Shown here: positions 15,436 to 24,599 of the stretch, in pieces
Position numbering within the stretch: position 1 is the stretch's first letter
How the letters are laid out: every line of letters begins with the position of its first letter
Assembly (NCBI GenBank): GCA_020635655.1
Contig: JACJZI010000007.1
Location: 124,001-188,000 of the forward strand
Source: Flavobacteriales bacterium
GTDB taxonomy: Bacteria > Bacteroidota > Bacteroidia > Flavobacteriales_F > PHOS-HE28
Direction: 5' to 3'
DNA: 64,000 nucleotides
Translations under genes and position numbers: made by a program
Notes under the pieces: generated by a model
Told to the model about the DNA's origin: nothing
The model's input: only the letters and a program-made list of their open reading frames with translations
Databases searched by the model: none

Positions 15436-16959
15436 ATGCAGAAGGAACGGATCAAAGTGCTGTATGTGGACGACGAGGAAGGGAACCTTCGTTCGTTCAA
15501 GGCCAACTTCCGTCGCGACTTCGACGTGCACATCGCTTCCTCAGCGAAGGAGGCCCTTGAAGTGCTCGCGAAGGAGCACATGCACGTGGTGATCTCCGAC
15601 CAGCGCATGCCCGGTGAGAACGGTGCCGAACTGCTGGCGCAGGTGAAGGAGCTGCACCCCTCGGCCATCCGCATGCTGCTGACCGGCTATGCGGATATCC
15701 AGGCGGTCATCGATGCGGTGAACAAAGGCCGCATCTATGCCTACACCACCAAACCCTGGGACCCCAGCGACCTGAAGCTGCGCATCCAACAGGCGTACGA
15801 GGTCTATCGGCTCCGCAATGAAAAGGACCAGCTCCTTCGTCGCTACCAACAGGTGTTCGCCGCCTCGGGTGACCCCATCGTGATCGTGGACGAGAATGGT
15901 ACCATCGCCGAATTGAACCCGGCGCTCGAGCAGCTCATCGGCAGTGACCGGGCGACCCTCATCCGAGGGGGCCTCACCAGTCTGATCACCGACATGGAAG
16001 ACCTCCGCAAGGCCTTGCGTGGACGGCGCAAGGGCAAGTCCTTCCAGAATGTCGACCTTACCCTGAATACGCCGGACGGACGTACCATCGACTGTCTGCT
16101 GACCGTGTCCCTGCTCGGCAACAACAGCGAAGGGAAGCGCCTGTATCAGGCGATCATCAAGGATATCACGGACCGCAAGCAGGAGGAGGAGCGCCTGCGC
16201 AAATTGAACTACGATCTCGACCGGCGGGTGTCCGTGCGCACCAAACAGTTGCTCGAGGCACTCGAGGACCTCGGCTCGTTCAGCTACACGGTGGCCCACG
16301 ACCTGCGCTCCCCCCTGAAGAACATCCTCGCGCTCTCGGACCTCCAACTGGAGCAATTGTCCGGGAAAGTGGAGGAACAGGACCTCGCGGAACGGATCCA
16401 TCGGGGGGCCGAGCGCATGATCCAACTGGTCGACGATCTGCTTCGGTTCGCGCAGACCAATACCCGCGAGCTGCAGCGGGAGGAAGTGGACATGCATGTC
16501 CTTGTGGAGCAATTGGTCCACGAACTGCCCTCCGCGGGTCATGCCCCGACGATTGTCAATTCAGTTCCACCAGGATCCCTGGTCAAAGTGGACCGCGCCA
16601 TGATGAGCGTCCTGTTGCAGAACCTGATCTCGAACGCGGTGAAATTCACGCGCTCCGTCACCGCCCCACGCGTGGAGATCGGTCTGGACACGGAACCCGA
16701 GGGCCACCAACTCTGGGTGAAGGACAATGGCGTGGGCTTCGATGGCAGTGGCTCCAAGCTCGTGTTCGCTGCATTCAAGCGGATGCATCGAGCGGACCAG
16801 TTCGAGGGGAACGGGGTCGGACTGGCCATCGTGCAGCGCATTGTCAACAAACACGGGGGTGAGGTCTGGGCCGAAAGCAGGCCCGGGCATGGGACCACCA
16901 TCCATGTTCGGATACCCACCGGGGCGGCCATTGAACAGGCCCTGCCCTTCGCTTCCTGA
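15436..16959 (+). CDS. Receiver-PAS-histidine kinase hybrid (no DNA-binding output)
   Basis: About 507 residues. Order: RpfG-type receiver (residues 1-125; YVDDEEG acidic pocket, VVISDQRMPG phospho-acceptor, TTKPWDP lysine), PAS domain (about 140-255; FAASGDPIVIVDENGTI), coiled coil, HisKA with H-box FSYTVAHDLRSPLKN (His near 288), and HATPase (N-box LLQNLISNAVKF, G1 DNGVGF, G2 GNGVGLAIVQ). A GTG at 15430 overlaps the upstream TGA, but the ATG at 15436 is preferred. With the receiver first, this protein probably accepts phosphate from the 7TM kinase and relays it, possibly to the lone receiver at 10680. No DNA-binding domain is present in the whole block. Confidence 0.88.
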   Translation: MQKERIKVLYVDDEEGNLRSFKANFRRDFDVHIASSAKEALEVLAKEHMHVVISDQRMPGENGAELLAQVKELHPSAIRMLLTGYADIQAVIDAVNKGRIYAYTTKPWDPSDLKLRIQQAYEVYRLRNEKDQLLRRYQQVFAASGDPIVIVDENGTIAELNPALEQLIGSDRATLIRGGLTSLITDMEDLRKALRGRRKGKSFQNVDLTLNTPDGRTIDCLLTVSLLGNNSEGKRLYQAIIKDITDRKQEEERLRKLNYDLDRRVSVRTKQLLEALEDLGSFSYTVAHDLRSPLKNILALSDLQLEQLSGKVEEQDLAERIHRGAERMIQLVDDLLRFAQTNTRELQREEVDMHVLVEQLVHELPSAGHAPTIVNSVPPGSLVKVDRAMMSVLLQNLISNAVKFTRSVTAPRVEIGLDTEPEGHQLWVKDNGVGFDGSGSKLVFAAFKRMHRADQFEGNGVGLAIVQRIVNKHGGEVWAESRPGHGTTIHVRIPTGAAIEQALPFAS

Positions 16960-17046
16960 CCGAACGGCGTAACCCGTCGGTGAAGCCCTTCGTACGAAGG
17001 CAGGACCGTTGACCTGCGATCGGCTTGGACGACCGATCCAAAGATC

Positions 17047-17571
17047 ATGATGAAGCAACATCTCCTTTTCACCGCCATGGCCGTCGCCATCGGCATCAAC
17101 TCCCAAGCCCAAGGCCGACGACTGGTCGACGAACGCGACCAGGCCCAGGGCTGGTATCTCCCCGTCCATGGTGAAGTGCTGGTGGACGGCAAACGGATCA
17201 ACGACTACCAGATCGACCTCTACAAGGGCGATGAACGCCTCGGTGAGGTGGCCGTGAAGAAGAACGGGAAGTTCGAGCTCGACCTGGATATCGACAATAC
17301 GTTCATGATCCGTGTGCACAAGGAGGGCTATCAGGACAAGCTGGTGCTCATCGACACCTCCCTACCGCCCGACCTGGTCACCTATCCGGACTATGAGTGC
17401 TTTGTCAGCCTGACGCCAGTGGAGAAGGAGAAAGGGATCGACGTGTTCTACACCGATTTCCCGTCGGCCATCGTCCGCTACAACGAGGAAATGGGCGGCT
17501 TCTACCACAGCGAGCACTACCTGGAGCACATCCAGAACAAGCTGTCAGGCGTGGCACAGGCCAGCTTCTGA
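17047..17571 (+). CDS. Small secreted protein with carboxypeptidase-regulatory-like domain
   Basis: 174 residues with a signal peptide (MMKQHLLFTAMAVAIGINSQAQ). The mature part starts YLPVHGEVLVDGKRINDYQIDLYKGDERLG and continues VKKNGKFELDLDIDNTFMIRVHKEGY, a one-domain beta-sandwich like CarboxypepD_reg. The tail FYTDFPSAIVRYNEEMGGFYHSEHYLEHI parallels that of the protein at 43353-43886, so the two are likely paralogues of a lineage-specific family. There is no lipobox and no T9SS domain; it is probably periplasmic or outer-membrane associated. Function unknown. Confidence 0.75.
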   Translation: MMKQHLLFTAMAVAIGINSQAQGRRLVDERDQAQGWYLPVHGEVLVDGKRINDYQIDLYKGDERLGEVAVKKNGKFELDLDIDNTFMIRVHKEGYQDKLVLIDTSLPPDLVTYPDYECFVSLTPVEKEKGIDVFYTDFPSAIVRYNEEMGGFYHSEHYLEHIQNKLSGVAQASF

Positions 17572-17615
17572 CCGCACCGAACAGGGACCCGAAATATGAG
17601 AACGGTCCCCTGGTG

Positions 17616-17645
17616 AAGGGCGGCTCCCGAAAGGGGACCGCCCTT
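17616..17645. terminator. Bidirectional terminator between convergent genes
   Basis: AAGGGCGG pairs with CCGCCCTT, extended inward by TCCC/GGGG across one mismatch, with a GAAA loop. It separates the secreted protein gene (ends 17571) from paaE (ends 17657). Confidence 0.75.
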
Positions 17646-17656
17646 CGCTATTCCCA

Positions 17657-18745
17657 TCAGATCTGGTCGTAGTCGATCACCACGTGCGATGAGCGGGGAT
17701 GGGACTGACAGGTCAGCACGAATCCTTCCTCCACCTCCTGATCGGTCAATGCGTAGTTCATGTCCATCTCCACCCGCCCTTCGATCACCTTGGCCTTGCA
17801 AGTGCAACAGACGGCGCCCTTGCAGGCGAACGGCACGTCCAACCCCGCCTCGATCGCGGCATCGAGAATGGCCTCGCCCCTGGCGGGCACCTGCAGTTGC
17901 GACTCCCGTCCGTCCAGGATGATCACCACCGTGGCCGGCCCCTGCATCGGAGCATCAGCGGCAGGCGCAGCCCCGTTCTCCTCCTTTTCCTTGATCGCGA
18001 CCGGACTGGTGAACAGCTCGATGTGGATGTGCTTCTTCTCTACGCCGAGCTTCTCCAAGGCCTCGCTCACGTTCACCATCATCTGTTCCGGCCCGCAGAT
18101 GAAGAACTCGCGATGTAGGGGATCGGTGACGAAGCGCTGCATGAGCTGCACGGCCTTTTCCGTGCTGATCCGCCCGTTGAACAGCATGTCCTCGTCCCGG
18201 CCCTGGCTCAGGATATGGTGCACTTGCAGGCGATCGCCATGGTGGCCCTTCAATTCCTCCAGCTTCTCCCTGAAAATGATGCGGTCCAGGTCGGTGTTCC
18301 CATAGAACAACGTGAACCGGCTGCGCGGCTCGGCCCGCAGGGTGGTCATCAGAATGCTCAGGATCGGTGTGATCCCACTGCCCGCGGCAAATGCGATGTA
18401 GTGCTTTTCATGGGAGGCATCGAGCAACGTGTGGAAGTTGCCCATCGGGGTCATCACCTCCAGTTCGTCGCCCGGCTTCAGGGTGTCCACAAGCAATGAG
18501 GAAGCACGCCCTCCATCGACCTTTTTGACCGCGATCCGTATGGTCCGCTCCTCGAACGGACTGCTGCATATGGAATAGGAGCGCCGGAGCTCCTCGCCCT
18601 TCAACTGCAATTTCAGTGTGAGGTACTGACCATGAATGAAGTGGAAATCCTCCTTCAACGCCTCGGGCACCTCCAAGCCGATCGACACCGCCTCGGGTGT
18701 TTCCCGGACCACATCCGTCACTTTCAACCTATGGAACCTTGCCAT
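17657..18745 (-). CDS. paaE: Phenylacetyl-CoA epoxidase reductase subunit PaaE
   Basis: About 362 residues. N-terminal FAD-binding ferredoxin-reductase domain (RRSYSICSSP near residue 60, the RxYS flavin motif), NAD(P)-binding domain (FAAGSGITPILSIL, FICGPEQMM), and a C-terminal plant-type 2Fe-2S domain with cysteines in ACKGAVCCTCKAKV and a later LTCQSHP. It passes electrons from NAD(P)H to the PaaABC oxygenase that epoxidises phenylacetyl-CoA. ATG 18745 (MARFHRLKV) matches the family start; ATG 18754 is three codons upstream. It is transcribed away from paaA, with a shared 153-base promoter region, rather than lying inside the paaABCD operon as in many bacteria. Confidence 0.93.
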   Translation of the reverse strand: MARFHRLKVTDVVRETPEAVSIGLEVPEALKEDFHFIHGQYLTLKLQLKGEELRRSYSICSSPFEERTIRIAVKKVDGGRASSLLVDTLKPGDELEVMTPMGNFHTLLDASHEKHYIAFAAGSGITPILSILMTTLRAEPRSRFTLFYGNTDLDRIIFREKLEELKGHHGDRLQVHHILSQGRDEDMLFNGRISTEKAVQLMQRFVTDPLHREFFICGPEQMMVNVSEALEKLGVEKKHIHIELFTSPVAIKEKEENGAAPAADAPMQGPATVVIILDGRESQLQVPARGEAILDAAIEAGLDVPFACKGAVCCTCKAKVIEGRVEMDMNYALTDQEVEEGFVLTCQSHPRSSHVVIDYDQI

Positions 18746-18773
18746 GCGCCGCATCGTCCTTTTGGAGCGGCCG

Positions 18774-18781
18774 CAAATTTA
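18774..18781 (-). promoter_or_regulatory. paaE promoter -7 element (TAAATTTG)
   Basis: On the reverse strand, an exact TAnnTTTG match 28 bases before the paaE ATG. No good -33 TTG is visible. Confidence 0.6.
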
Positions 18782-18871
18782 GGTTTTCAGGTTTGGCGCC
18801 CTGTCCAGCACTCGACGGCCCATGTGCATGCGGCTGCTGACGGCGATCAGGAGGGGCAATGACCCGTGGCC

Positions 18872-18879
18872 TAATTTAG
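18872..18879 (+). promoter_or_regulatory. paaA promoter candidate -7 element (TAATTTAG)
   Basis: One mismatch to TAnnTTTG, 19 bases before the paaA ATG. Together with the paaE box it marks a divergent promoter region where a common regulator could act. Confidence 0.45.
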
Positions 18880-18898
18880 CGGCAGAAGCACGCAAGCG

Positions 18899-19843
<945 letters not shown>

Positions 19844-19859
19844 TCGAAGCACCCGTAGC

Positions 19860-19878
19860 GTCGATCCGCCGGGTCGAC
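19860..19878. repeat. GTCGAC hairpin repeat, copy 1 (paaA-paaB gap)
   Basis: GTCGATCC and GGGTCGAC pair around a three-base loop. A second copy of the same design lies at 22441-22459 in another gap of the same operon. It is probably a dispersed palindromic element. Confidence 0.6.
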
Positions 19879-19905
19879 GTACACGAGGAACCCACCTGAC
19901 GACCC

Positions 19906-20199
19906 ATGAGCGACAACCCCAACAACTGGCCTCTTTGGGAGGTCTTCATCCAAAGCAAGCGCGGCCTGGAGCACAAGCACGTCGGAAGCCTGCACGCGGC
20001 CGATGCTGAAATGGCCATCGAGAACGCGCGCGACGTTTACACCCGCCGCCAGGAAGGCAATAGCATCTGGGTGGTGAAGGCGGAACACATCCACGCCTCG
20101 CTCCCCGAGGATGCCGAGAGCCTCTTCGACCCCGCCGACGACAAGGTGTACCGGCATCCCACGTTCTACACGATGCCCGAAGGGGCGAAGTATATCTGA
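19906..20199 (+). CDS. paaB: 1,2-phenylacetyl-CoA epoxidase subunit PaaB
   Basis: 97 residues, typical for PaaB, with the family opening NWPLWEVFIQSKRGLEHKHVGSLHA read in two parts and DVYTRRQEGNSIWVVKAEHI. It is a small structural subunit needed for full epoxidase assembly. It follows paaA after 62 bases holding a hairpin repeat. Confidence 0.95.
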   Translation: MSDNPNNWPLWEVFIQSKRGLEHKHVGSLHAADAEMAIENARDVYTRRQEGNSIWVVKAEHIHASLPEDAESLFDPADDKVYRHPTFYTMPEGAKYI

Positions 20200-20200
20200 G

Positions 20201-20228
20201 GGTTAATGGTTGATGGTTAATGGTTGAT
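20201..20228. repeat. Tandem 14-bp direct repeat in the paaB-paaC gap
   Basis: GGTTAATGGTTGAT occurs twice in direct succession right after the paaB stop, followed by degenerate GATGGGTGATGGATG. It is low-complexity GGTTGATGG-like DNA. Confidence 0.8.
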
Positions 20229-20291
20229 GAGGGATGGGTGATGGATGTGCGGGGGGTACGGTGGCACCCCATGAACTGACAACAAATAGCA

Positions 20292-21044
20292 ATGAACGAC
20301 ACCCGCTTCACCTACACGCTCCGTCTCGCCGACGACCTGCTGGTGCTGAGCCATCGCCTGAGCGAATGGTGCGGCCATGGCCCGGTGCTGGAGGAGGACA
20401 TCGCGCTGACCAACCGCGCGCTCGACCACCTGGGCGAGGCCCGCAACCTGTTGCAGTACGCCGGACAGGTCGAGGGGCAGGGCCGCAGCGATGACGACCT
20501 GGCCTTCCTGCGGAACGAAAGGCAGTACCGCAACGTGAAGCTCGTTGAACAGCCGAACGGCGACTACGCGCACACCATCGCGCGCAGCTTCCTGTTCGAC
20601 GCCTACCACCTGCCGCTGATGCAGGCCCTGCTGAAGAGCAAGGATGAACAGCTCGTGGCCATCGCCGGCAAGGCGGTGAAGGAGGCCACCTACCACCTGC
20701 GCCACAGCAGCGAATGGATGGTCCGCTTCGGCGACGGCACCGACGAAAGCCACCAACGCGCGCAGACCGCCCTGGACGACCTGTGGACCTTCACCGGTGA
20801 ACTCTTCGTGGAGGACGACGTGCAAAAGGAATTGGAGAAGGCCGGCATCGCTCCGGCATCGGGTCCGATCAAGGCGGCTTTCGACAGCACCGTGAACGAA
20901 GTACTGAAGGAAGCCACGCTCAAGCGCCCCGAGGACGGCTTCATGGCCGAAGGCGGCCGCGATGGCCGGCACACCGAACACCTGGGGTACATCCTCGCGG
21001 AGATGCAGTACCTGCAACGGGCGTATCCGGGAGCGGAGTGGTAG
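20292..21044 (+). CDS. paaC: 1,2-phenylacetyl-CoA epoxidase subunit PaaC
   Basis: 250 residues with the ferritin-like fold of the non-catalytic partner of PaaA: ADDLLVLSHRLSEWCGHGPVLEEDIAL at the start, LDHLGEARNLLQYAG, and KEATYHLRHSSEWMVR in the third helix. Forms the PaaAC heterodimer core. ATG 20292 gives the standard N-terminus. Confidence 0.95.
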   Translation: MNDTRFTYTLRLADDLLVLSHRLSEWCGHGPVLEEDIALTNRALDHLGEARNLLQYAGQVEGQGRSDDDLAFLRNERQYRNVKLVEQPNGDYAHTIARSFLFDAYHLPLMQALLKSKDEQLVAIAGKAVKEATYHLRHSSEWMVRFGDGTDESHQRAQTALDDLWTFTGELFVEDDVQKELEKAGIAPASGPIKAAFDSTVNEVLKEATLKRPEDGFMAEGGRDGRHTEHLGYILAEMQYLQRAYPGAEW

Positions 21045-21050
21045 GGAGGA

Positions 21051-21130
21051 TCACCGCAAAGGCGCGAAGAATGCAAAGCGCGTGCGCCATGTCCGATCCC
21101 TCCCTGGCGTGCTTTGCGTCTTTGCGGTGA
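21051..21130. repeat. Dispersed-type inverted repeat in the paaC-paaD gap
   Basis: The left part (TCACCGCAAAGGCGCGAAGA... at 21051-21079) and right part (GCTTTGCGTCTTTGCGGTGA at 21111-21130) are inverted copies with a small indel. Outside and inside it, GGGAGGATC and GATCCCTCCC also pair. ACCGCAAAGnCGCAAAG-type palindromes are common dispersed intergenic elements in many bacterial genomes. Confidence 0.7.
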
Positions 21131-21142
21131 AAGGACCCCATC

Positions 21143-21628
21143 ATGATCACCAAGGAACGCATCCTCGAACTGCTCGACTACGTGAAGGACCCGGAGATCC
21201 CGGTGATCAACGTGCTGGAGTTGGGCGTGGTGCGCCAGGTGGAGGTGGGACCCGACGGCAAGGCGATCGTCAGCATCACCCCCACCTACACCGGCTGCCC
21301 GGCGATGGACGTCATGGCGGCCGACATCAGGAAGGAGCTCCTGGAGGCCGGTGTGCCCGCCGTGGAAGTGAAGCAGGTCCTCTCCCCCGCCTGGACCACC
21401 GACTGGATCACGGAGGAAGGCAAGCGCAAGCTGAAGGAGTTCGGTATCGCTCCGCCGGAGAAGACCGCCGACATCCGTGCCTTGAAAGGTGCGGCGCCGG
21501 TTGTTACCTGCCCGCATTGCGGCTCGACCGACACCGTGATGCTCTCCCCCTTCGGCAGCACGGCCTGCAAAGCGCTCTGGAAGTGCAACGCCTGCCAGGA
21601 ACCGTTCGATCAGTTCAAGTGTTTGTGA
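21143..21628 (+). CDS. paaD: Phenylacetate degradation protein PaaD (MIP18/DUF59 family)
   Basis: 161 residues. The N-terminal MIP18-like domain contains VKDPEIPVINVLELGVVRQV and TPTYTGCPAMDVMAADI, with the single conserved cysteine. The C-terminus is a zinc ribbon (VTCPHCGSTD and LWKCNACQEPFDQFKCL). In the pathway it is thought to help assemble or mature the metal sites of the epoxidase. It lies 98 bases after paaC, across an inverted repeat. Confidence 0.94.
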   Translation: MITKERILELLDYVKDPEIPVINVLELGVVRQVEVGPDGKAIVSITPTYTGCPAMDVMAADIRKELLEAGVPAVEVKQVLSPAWTTDWITEEGKRKLKEFGIAPPEKTADIRALKGAAPVVTCPHCGSTDTVMLSPFGSTACKALWKCNACQEPFDQFKCL

Positions 21629-21638
21629 ACTTCGTACC

Positions 21639-22418
21639 ATGCCCTACTCCAAGATCCACTTCTCCATCGCCGACGGCGTCGCCGTGATCACCCTGGCCCG
21701 TCCGGACAAGCTGAACAGCTTCGACCGGCAGATGGCGCTGGAGACCATCGACGCGCTGGACCAGGTGAAGGAGGATGCAAGCGTTCGTGCGGTGCTGTTG
21801 ACGGGTGAGGGGCGGGCCTTCTGCGCGGGGCAGGACCTGGCCGAGGCGATCGAACCGGGTACTCGGATCGAGGAGATCCTCACGGCACAGTACAACCCGA
21901 TCGTGCGCCGCATCCGCAACCTGCCCAAGCCCGTGGTGGCCGCGGTGAACGGTGTGGCGGCCGGCGCGGGGGCAAACATCGCCTATGCGTGCGACCTCAC
22001 GCTGGCGGCCGAGAGCGCCAATTTCATCCAGAGCTTCATCCACATCGGCCTGATCCCGGACAGCGCCGGCACCTTCACCCTGCCCCGCCTCGTGGGGATG
22101 CAGCGCGCCTTCGGGCAGATGATCCTTGCACCCAAGGTGAGCGCCCGGGAGGCCGAAGCGTTGGGCATGATCTGGAAGGCCGTGCCGGACGACGAACTGA
22201 TGAACGAGGCCATGGCGCTGGCACAGAAGCTGGCCACCATGCCCACCAAGGCCATCGCCCTGACCAAGGAGGCCCTGAACCGCTCCCTGCACAACGACCT
22301 GGACGGGCAGCTGGACGTCGAGCTGGAACTGCAGGCCCTCGCCGGCACAAGCCACGACTACAACGAGGGTGTGAAGGCCTTCCTGGAGAAGCGGAAACCC
22401 GCCTACCGCGGCGAATAG
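21639..22418 (+). CDS. paaG: Enoyl-CoA hydratase/isomerase family, likely ring-epoxide isomerase PaaG
   Basis: 259 residues of crotonase fold. Oxyanion-hole segments are GRAFCAGQDLAE and NGVAAGAGANIAYACDL; the PaaG/PaaB-type catalytic Asp region is IGLIPDSAGTFTLPRLVG. It should open the epoxide of phenylacetyl-CoA to the oxepin. It starts ten bases after paaD. PaaF-type hydratase is the alternative, but the PDSAGT segment favours PaaG. Confidence 0.88.
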   Translation: MPYSKIHFSIADGVAVITLARPDKLNSFDRQMALETIDALDQVKEDASVRAVLLTGEGRAFCAGQDLAEAIEPGTRIEEILTAQYNPIVRRIRNLPKPVVAAVNGVAAGAGANIAYACDLTLAAESANFIQSFIHIGLIPDSAGTFTLPRLVGMQRAFGQMILAPKVSAREAEALGMIWKAVPDDELMNEAMALAQKLATMPTKAIALTKEALNRSLHNDLDGQLDVELELQALAGTSHDYNEGVKAFLEKRKPAYRGE

Positions 22419-22440
22419 GCCGTTGGGGTGAACCTGTTGC

Positions 22441-22459
22441 GTCGACCCACGGGGTCGAC
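22441..22459. repeat. GTCGAC hairpin repeat, copy 2 (paaG-paaH gap)
   Basis: GTCGACCC and GGGTCGAC pair perfectly around a three-base loop; same design as 19860-19878. Confidence 0.65.
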
Positions 22460-22474
22460 CTGCGGTGTTCGGAA

Positions 22475-22503
22475 CCACGGATACACACGGATGGACACGG
22501 ATG
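22475..22503. repeat. CACGGAT short-unit repeat in the paaG-paaH gap
   Basis: Three successive roughly 10-base units of the form (A/C)CACGGAT(A/G)(C/G) lie between paaG and paaH. Arrays of this unit are familiar as dispersed intergenic repeats in several bacterial phyla. Confidence 0.65.
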
Positions 22504-22622
22504 TTCGCATCCGCGACCCGTGCGGATCGCCCGAAGTGCTGATCATCTCGTTCTCTGATCTTCCGATCGCCTCCCCGATCTTCGCGCCCATGCCGTCGCC
22601 AACAGGCTTCGGCACGCAACGC

Positions 22623-23786
22623 ATGGATGCAACGATGACCGTCGGCGTGATCGGTGCCGGCACGATGGGCAGCGGCATCGCCCAGGTGGCCGCACAGGCC
22701 GGACATGAAGTGTGGCTGTTCGACACGCGGAAAGAGTCCGTGGAAAAGGCCATCGCTGCGCTACGGAAGGTCTTCGACCGGCTGGTCGAGAAGGGCAAGC
22801 TCACCAGGGAACAGGCCGATGCGCTGCTGGCCCGGATCCATCCGGCCGGCGACCTGAAGGACCTCGCGAACTGCGGCCTGGTGATCGAGGCCATCGTCGA
22901 GGACCTGACCGTGAAGAAGAAGGTGTTCTCCGAACTGGAAGGGCTGGTCGCTCCGGATGCCGTGCTGGCCACCAATACCTCTTCCCTACCCGTGACCGCC
23001 ATCGCAGGCGCCTGCTCGAGACCCGAACGCGTGATCGGTCTGCACTTCTTCAACCCCGCGCCGTTGCTACCCCTGGTGGAGGTCGTACCTGGTCTGGCCA
23101 CGGACCCGGAACTCGCGGAACAGAGCGTTGACCGGATGCGGACCTGGGGCAAGGTGCCCGTGGTGGCCAGGGACACCCCCGGCTTCATCGTGAACCGCGT
23201 GGCGCGTCCCTTCTATGGTGAAGCGCTTCGCATCCATGAGGAAGGTCTCGCCGACATGGCCACGATCGACCACGCGATGCGCTCGGCCGGCGGCTTCAAG
23301 ATGGGCCCCTTCGAGCTGATGGACCTGATCGGCAACGACGTCAACTTCACGGTGACGAGGACAGTATTCGAGGCCTTTTTCTACGACCCACGCTATCGCC
23401 CCAGCCTTACGCAACAACGGATGGTGGAAGCCGGGCGGACTGGACGCAAGAGCGGTCGGGGCTACTACCGCTACGACACGGAAGAGCGGCCCGCGCCCAA
23501 GGATGATCCAGAACTGTTGGAGAAGATCTGGTGGCGGATCACAGTGATGCTGATCAACGAGGCCGCCGACGCCCTGTACCTGAGGATCGCGAGCCGGGAC
23601 GACCTTGAGCTGGCCATGACCAAAGGCGTGAACTATCCGAAAGGCCTGCTGGCCTGGGCCGATGCGCTCGGGATCGCCCACTGCCTGCGTTCCTTGGAAC
23701 TGCTGCAGGAGGAATATGGCGAGGACCGCTACCGCCCCTCCCCGCTCCTGCGGAACATGGTCCGCGACGGCCGAAAATTCTTCTGA
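22623..23786 (+). CDS. paaH: 3-hydroxyacyl-CoA dehydrogenase, likely PaaH
   Basis: About 387 residues. NAD-binding Rossmann motif VGVIGAGTMGSGIAQVAAQAG near the start, the HxFNP catalytic segment LHFFNPAPLLPLVEVV, and DTPGFIVNRVARPFYGEAL in the C-terminal domain. It oxidises 3-hydroxyadipyl-CoA in phenylacetate breakdown. The open frame extends upstream through repeat DNA; ATG 22623 or ATG 22635 (MTVGVIG) are the plausible starts. The protein is longer than a minimal dehydrogenase because a partial second C-terminal domain follows (NEAADALYLRIASRDDLELAM). It lies 204 bases after paaG, so it may have its own promoter. Confidence 0.88.
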   Translation: MDATMTVGVIGAGTMGSGIAQVAAQAGHEVWLFDTRKESVEKAIAALRKVFDRLVEKGKLTREQADALLARIHPAGDLKDLANCGLVIEAIVEDLTVKKKVFSELEGLVAPDAVLATNTSSLPVTAIAGACSRPERVIGLHFFNPAPLLPLVEVVPGLATDPELAEQSVDRMRTWGKVPVVARDTPGFIVNRVARPFYGEALRIHEEGLADMATIDHAMRSAGGFKMGPFELMDLIGNDVNFTVTRTVFEAFFYDPRYRPSLTQQRMVEAGRTGRKSGRGYYRYDTEERPAPKDDPELLEKIWWRITVMLINEAADALYLRIASRDDLELAMTKGVNYPKGLLAWADALGIAHCLRSLELLQEEYGEDRYRPSPLLRNMVRDGRKFF

Positions 23787-23847
23787 ACAACTGCACCGAA
23801 GACCTGGTCCGGACCATTTTCATCCCAGAACATTAATTACCATGGAA

Positions 23848-23856
23848 TATAATTTG
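23848..23856 (+). promoter_or_regulatory. Candidate promoter of the YceI lipoprotein gene
   Basis: TATAATTTG in a short AT-rich pocket (23831-23856) resembles the -7 element with one extra base. It lies 38 bases before the ATG at 23895. Confidence 0.35.
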
Positions 23857-23894
23857 TTCCTTTGCCGCATCGCACCAATTCCTCAAAACCGACC

Positions 23895-24539
23895 ATGAAC
23901 AACACTTCCGTCCTGACCACGACCACCCTGTCCGTGCTCCTGATCACCGCTTGTGGCGGTGGGGGGAACGAGCCGGCATCCACGGGCTCCACCACAATGG
24001 CCCCGGCCGAGGGCAGGACCACGACCTATGCCGTGGATCCGGGCAACAGCTCGATCGAATGGACCGGCACCATGCTGGGCGTGAAGAGCCACCACGGCAC
24101 GCTCGCGCTGAGCGATGGTCACTTCACACTGACCGGAGAACAGTTGACGGGTGGCGAATTCACGGCCGATCTCAAGCGGATCGCCCCTTTGGACACCAAC
24201 TACGCCCCGGATGGATCCGAGCGTGGCACCCGCTCCATGCTGATCGGTCACCTGAGCAGTCCGGACTTCTTCGCGGTGGACAGCTTCCCCACTGCCCATT
24301 TCAAGATCACGCGCGTGGACGGCAATACGGCCACCGGTGAGCTGACCGTGCGCGGCCGCACGAACACCGAACAGGTGAAGGACATCCGGATCAGCCGGAC
24401 CAACAGTGAGGCGAATGCGTCCGGGAAGCTCGTCTTCGACCGACAGAATTACGGTGTGGCCTGGGCCAGTCCCATGAAGGACATGGTGCTGTCCGACCAG
24501 ATCGAGGTGGACGTCCACCTCACCGCGAAGTTGAACTGA
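23895..24539 (+). CDS. YceI-family lipoprotein
   Basis: 214 residues. Lipoprotein signal with lipobox LITAC (cysteine near residue 20). The mature domain follows the YceI pattern: YAVDPGNSSIEWTGTMLGVKSHHGTLALSDGHF, then GELTVRGRTNTEQVKDI, ending with strands that form a lipocalin-like barrel. YceI proteins bind isoprenoid-like lipids; the ligand here is unknown. ATG 23895 is the start that places the signal at the N-terminus; ATG 23862 would add 11 polar residues before it. Confidence 0.88.
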   Translation: MNNTSVLTTTTLSVLLITACGGGGNEPASTGSTTMAPAEGRTTTYAVDPGNSSIEWTGTMLGVKSHHGTLALSDGHFTLTGEQLTGGEFTADLKRIAPLDTNYAPDGSERGTRSMLIGHLSSPDFFAVDSFPTAHFKITRVDGNTATGELTVRGRTNTEQVKDIRISRTNSEANASGKLVFDRQNYGVAWASPMKDMVLSDQIEVDVHLTAKLN

Positions 24540-24567
24540 CCGGTCCCAGTGATCCGGTGAAAGTGGG

Positions 24568-24592
24568 GGGCGGCCTTCGGGTCGCCCTTCCC
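24568..24592. terminator. Hairpin terminator with TTCG loop
   Basis: GGGCGGCC and GGTCGCCC form an 8-bp stem (one G-T pair) capped by a TTCG tetraloop, between the convergent YceI and DUF2461 genes. Confidence 0.7.
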
Positions 24593-24599
24593 ATTTCCG

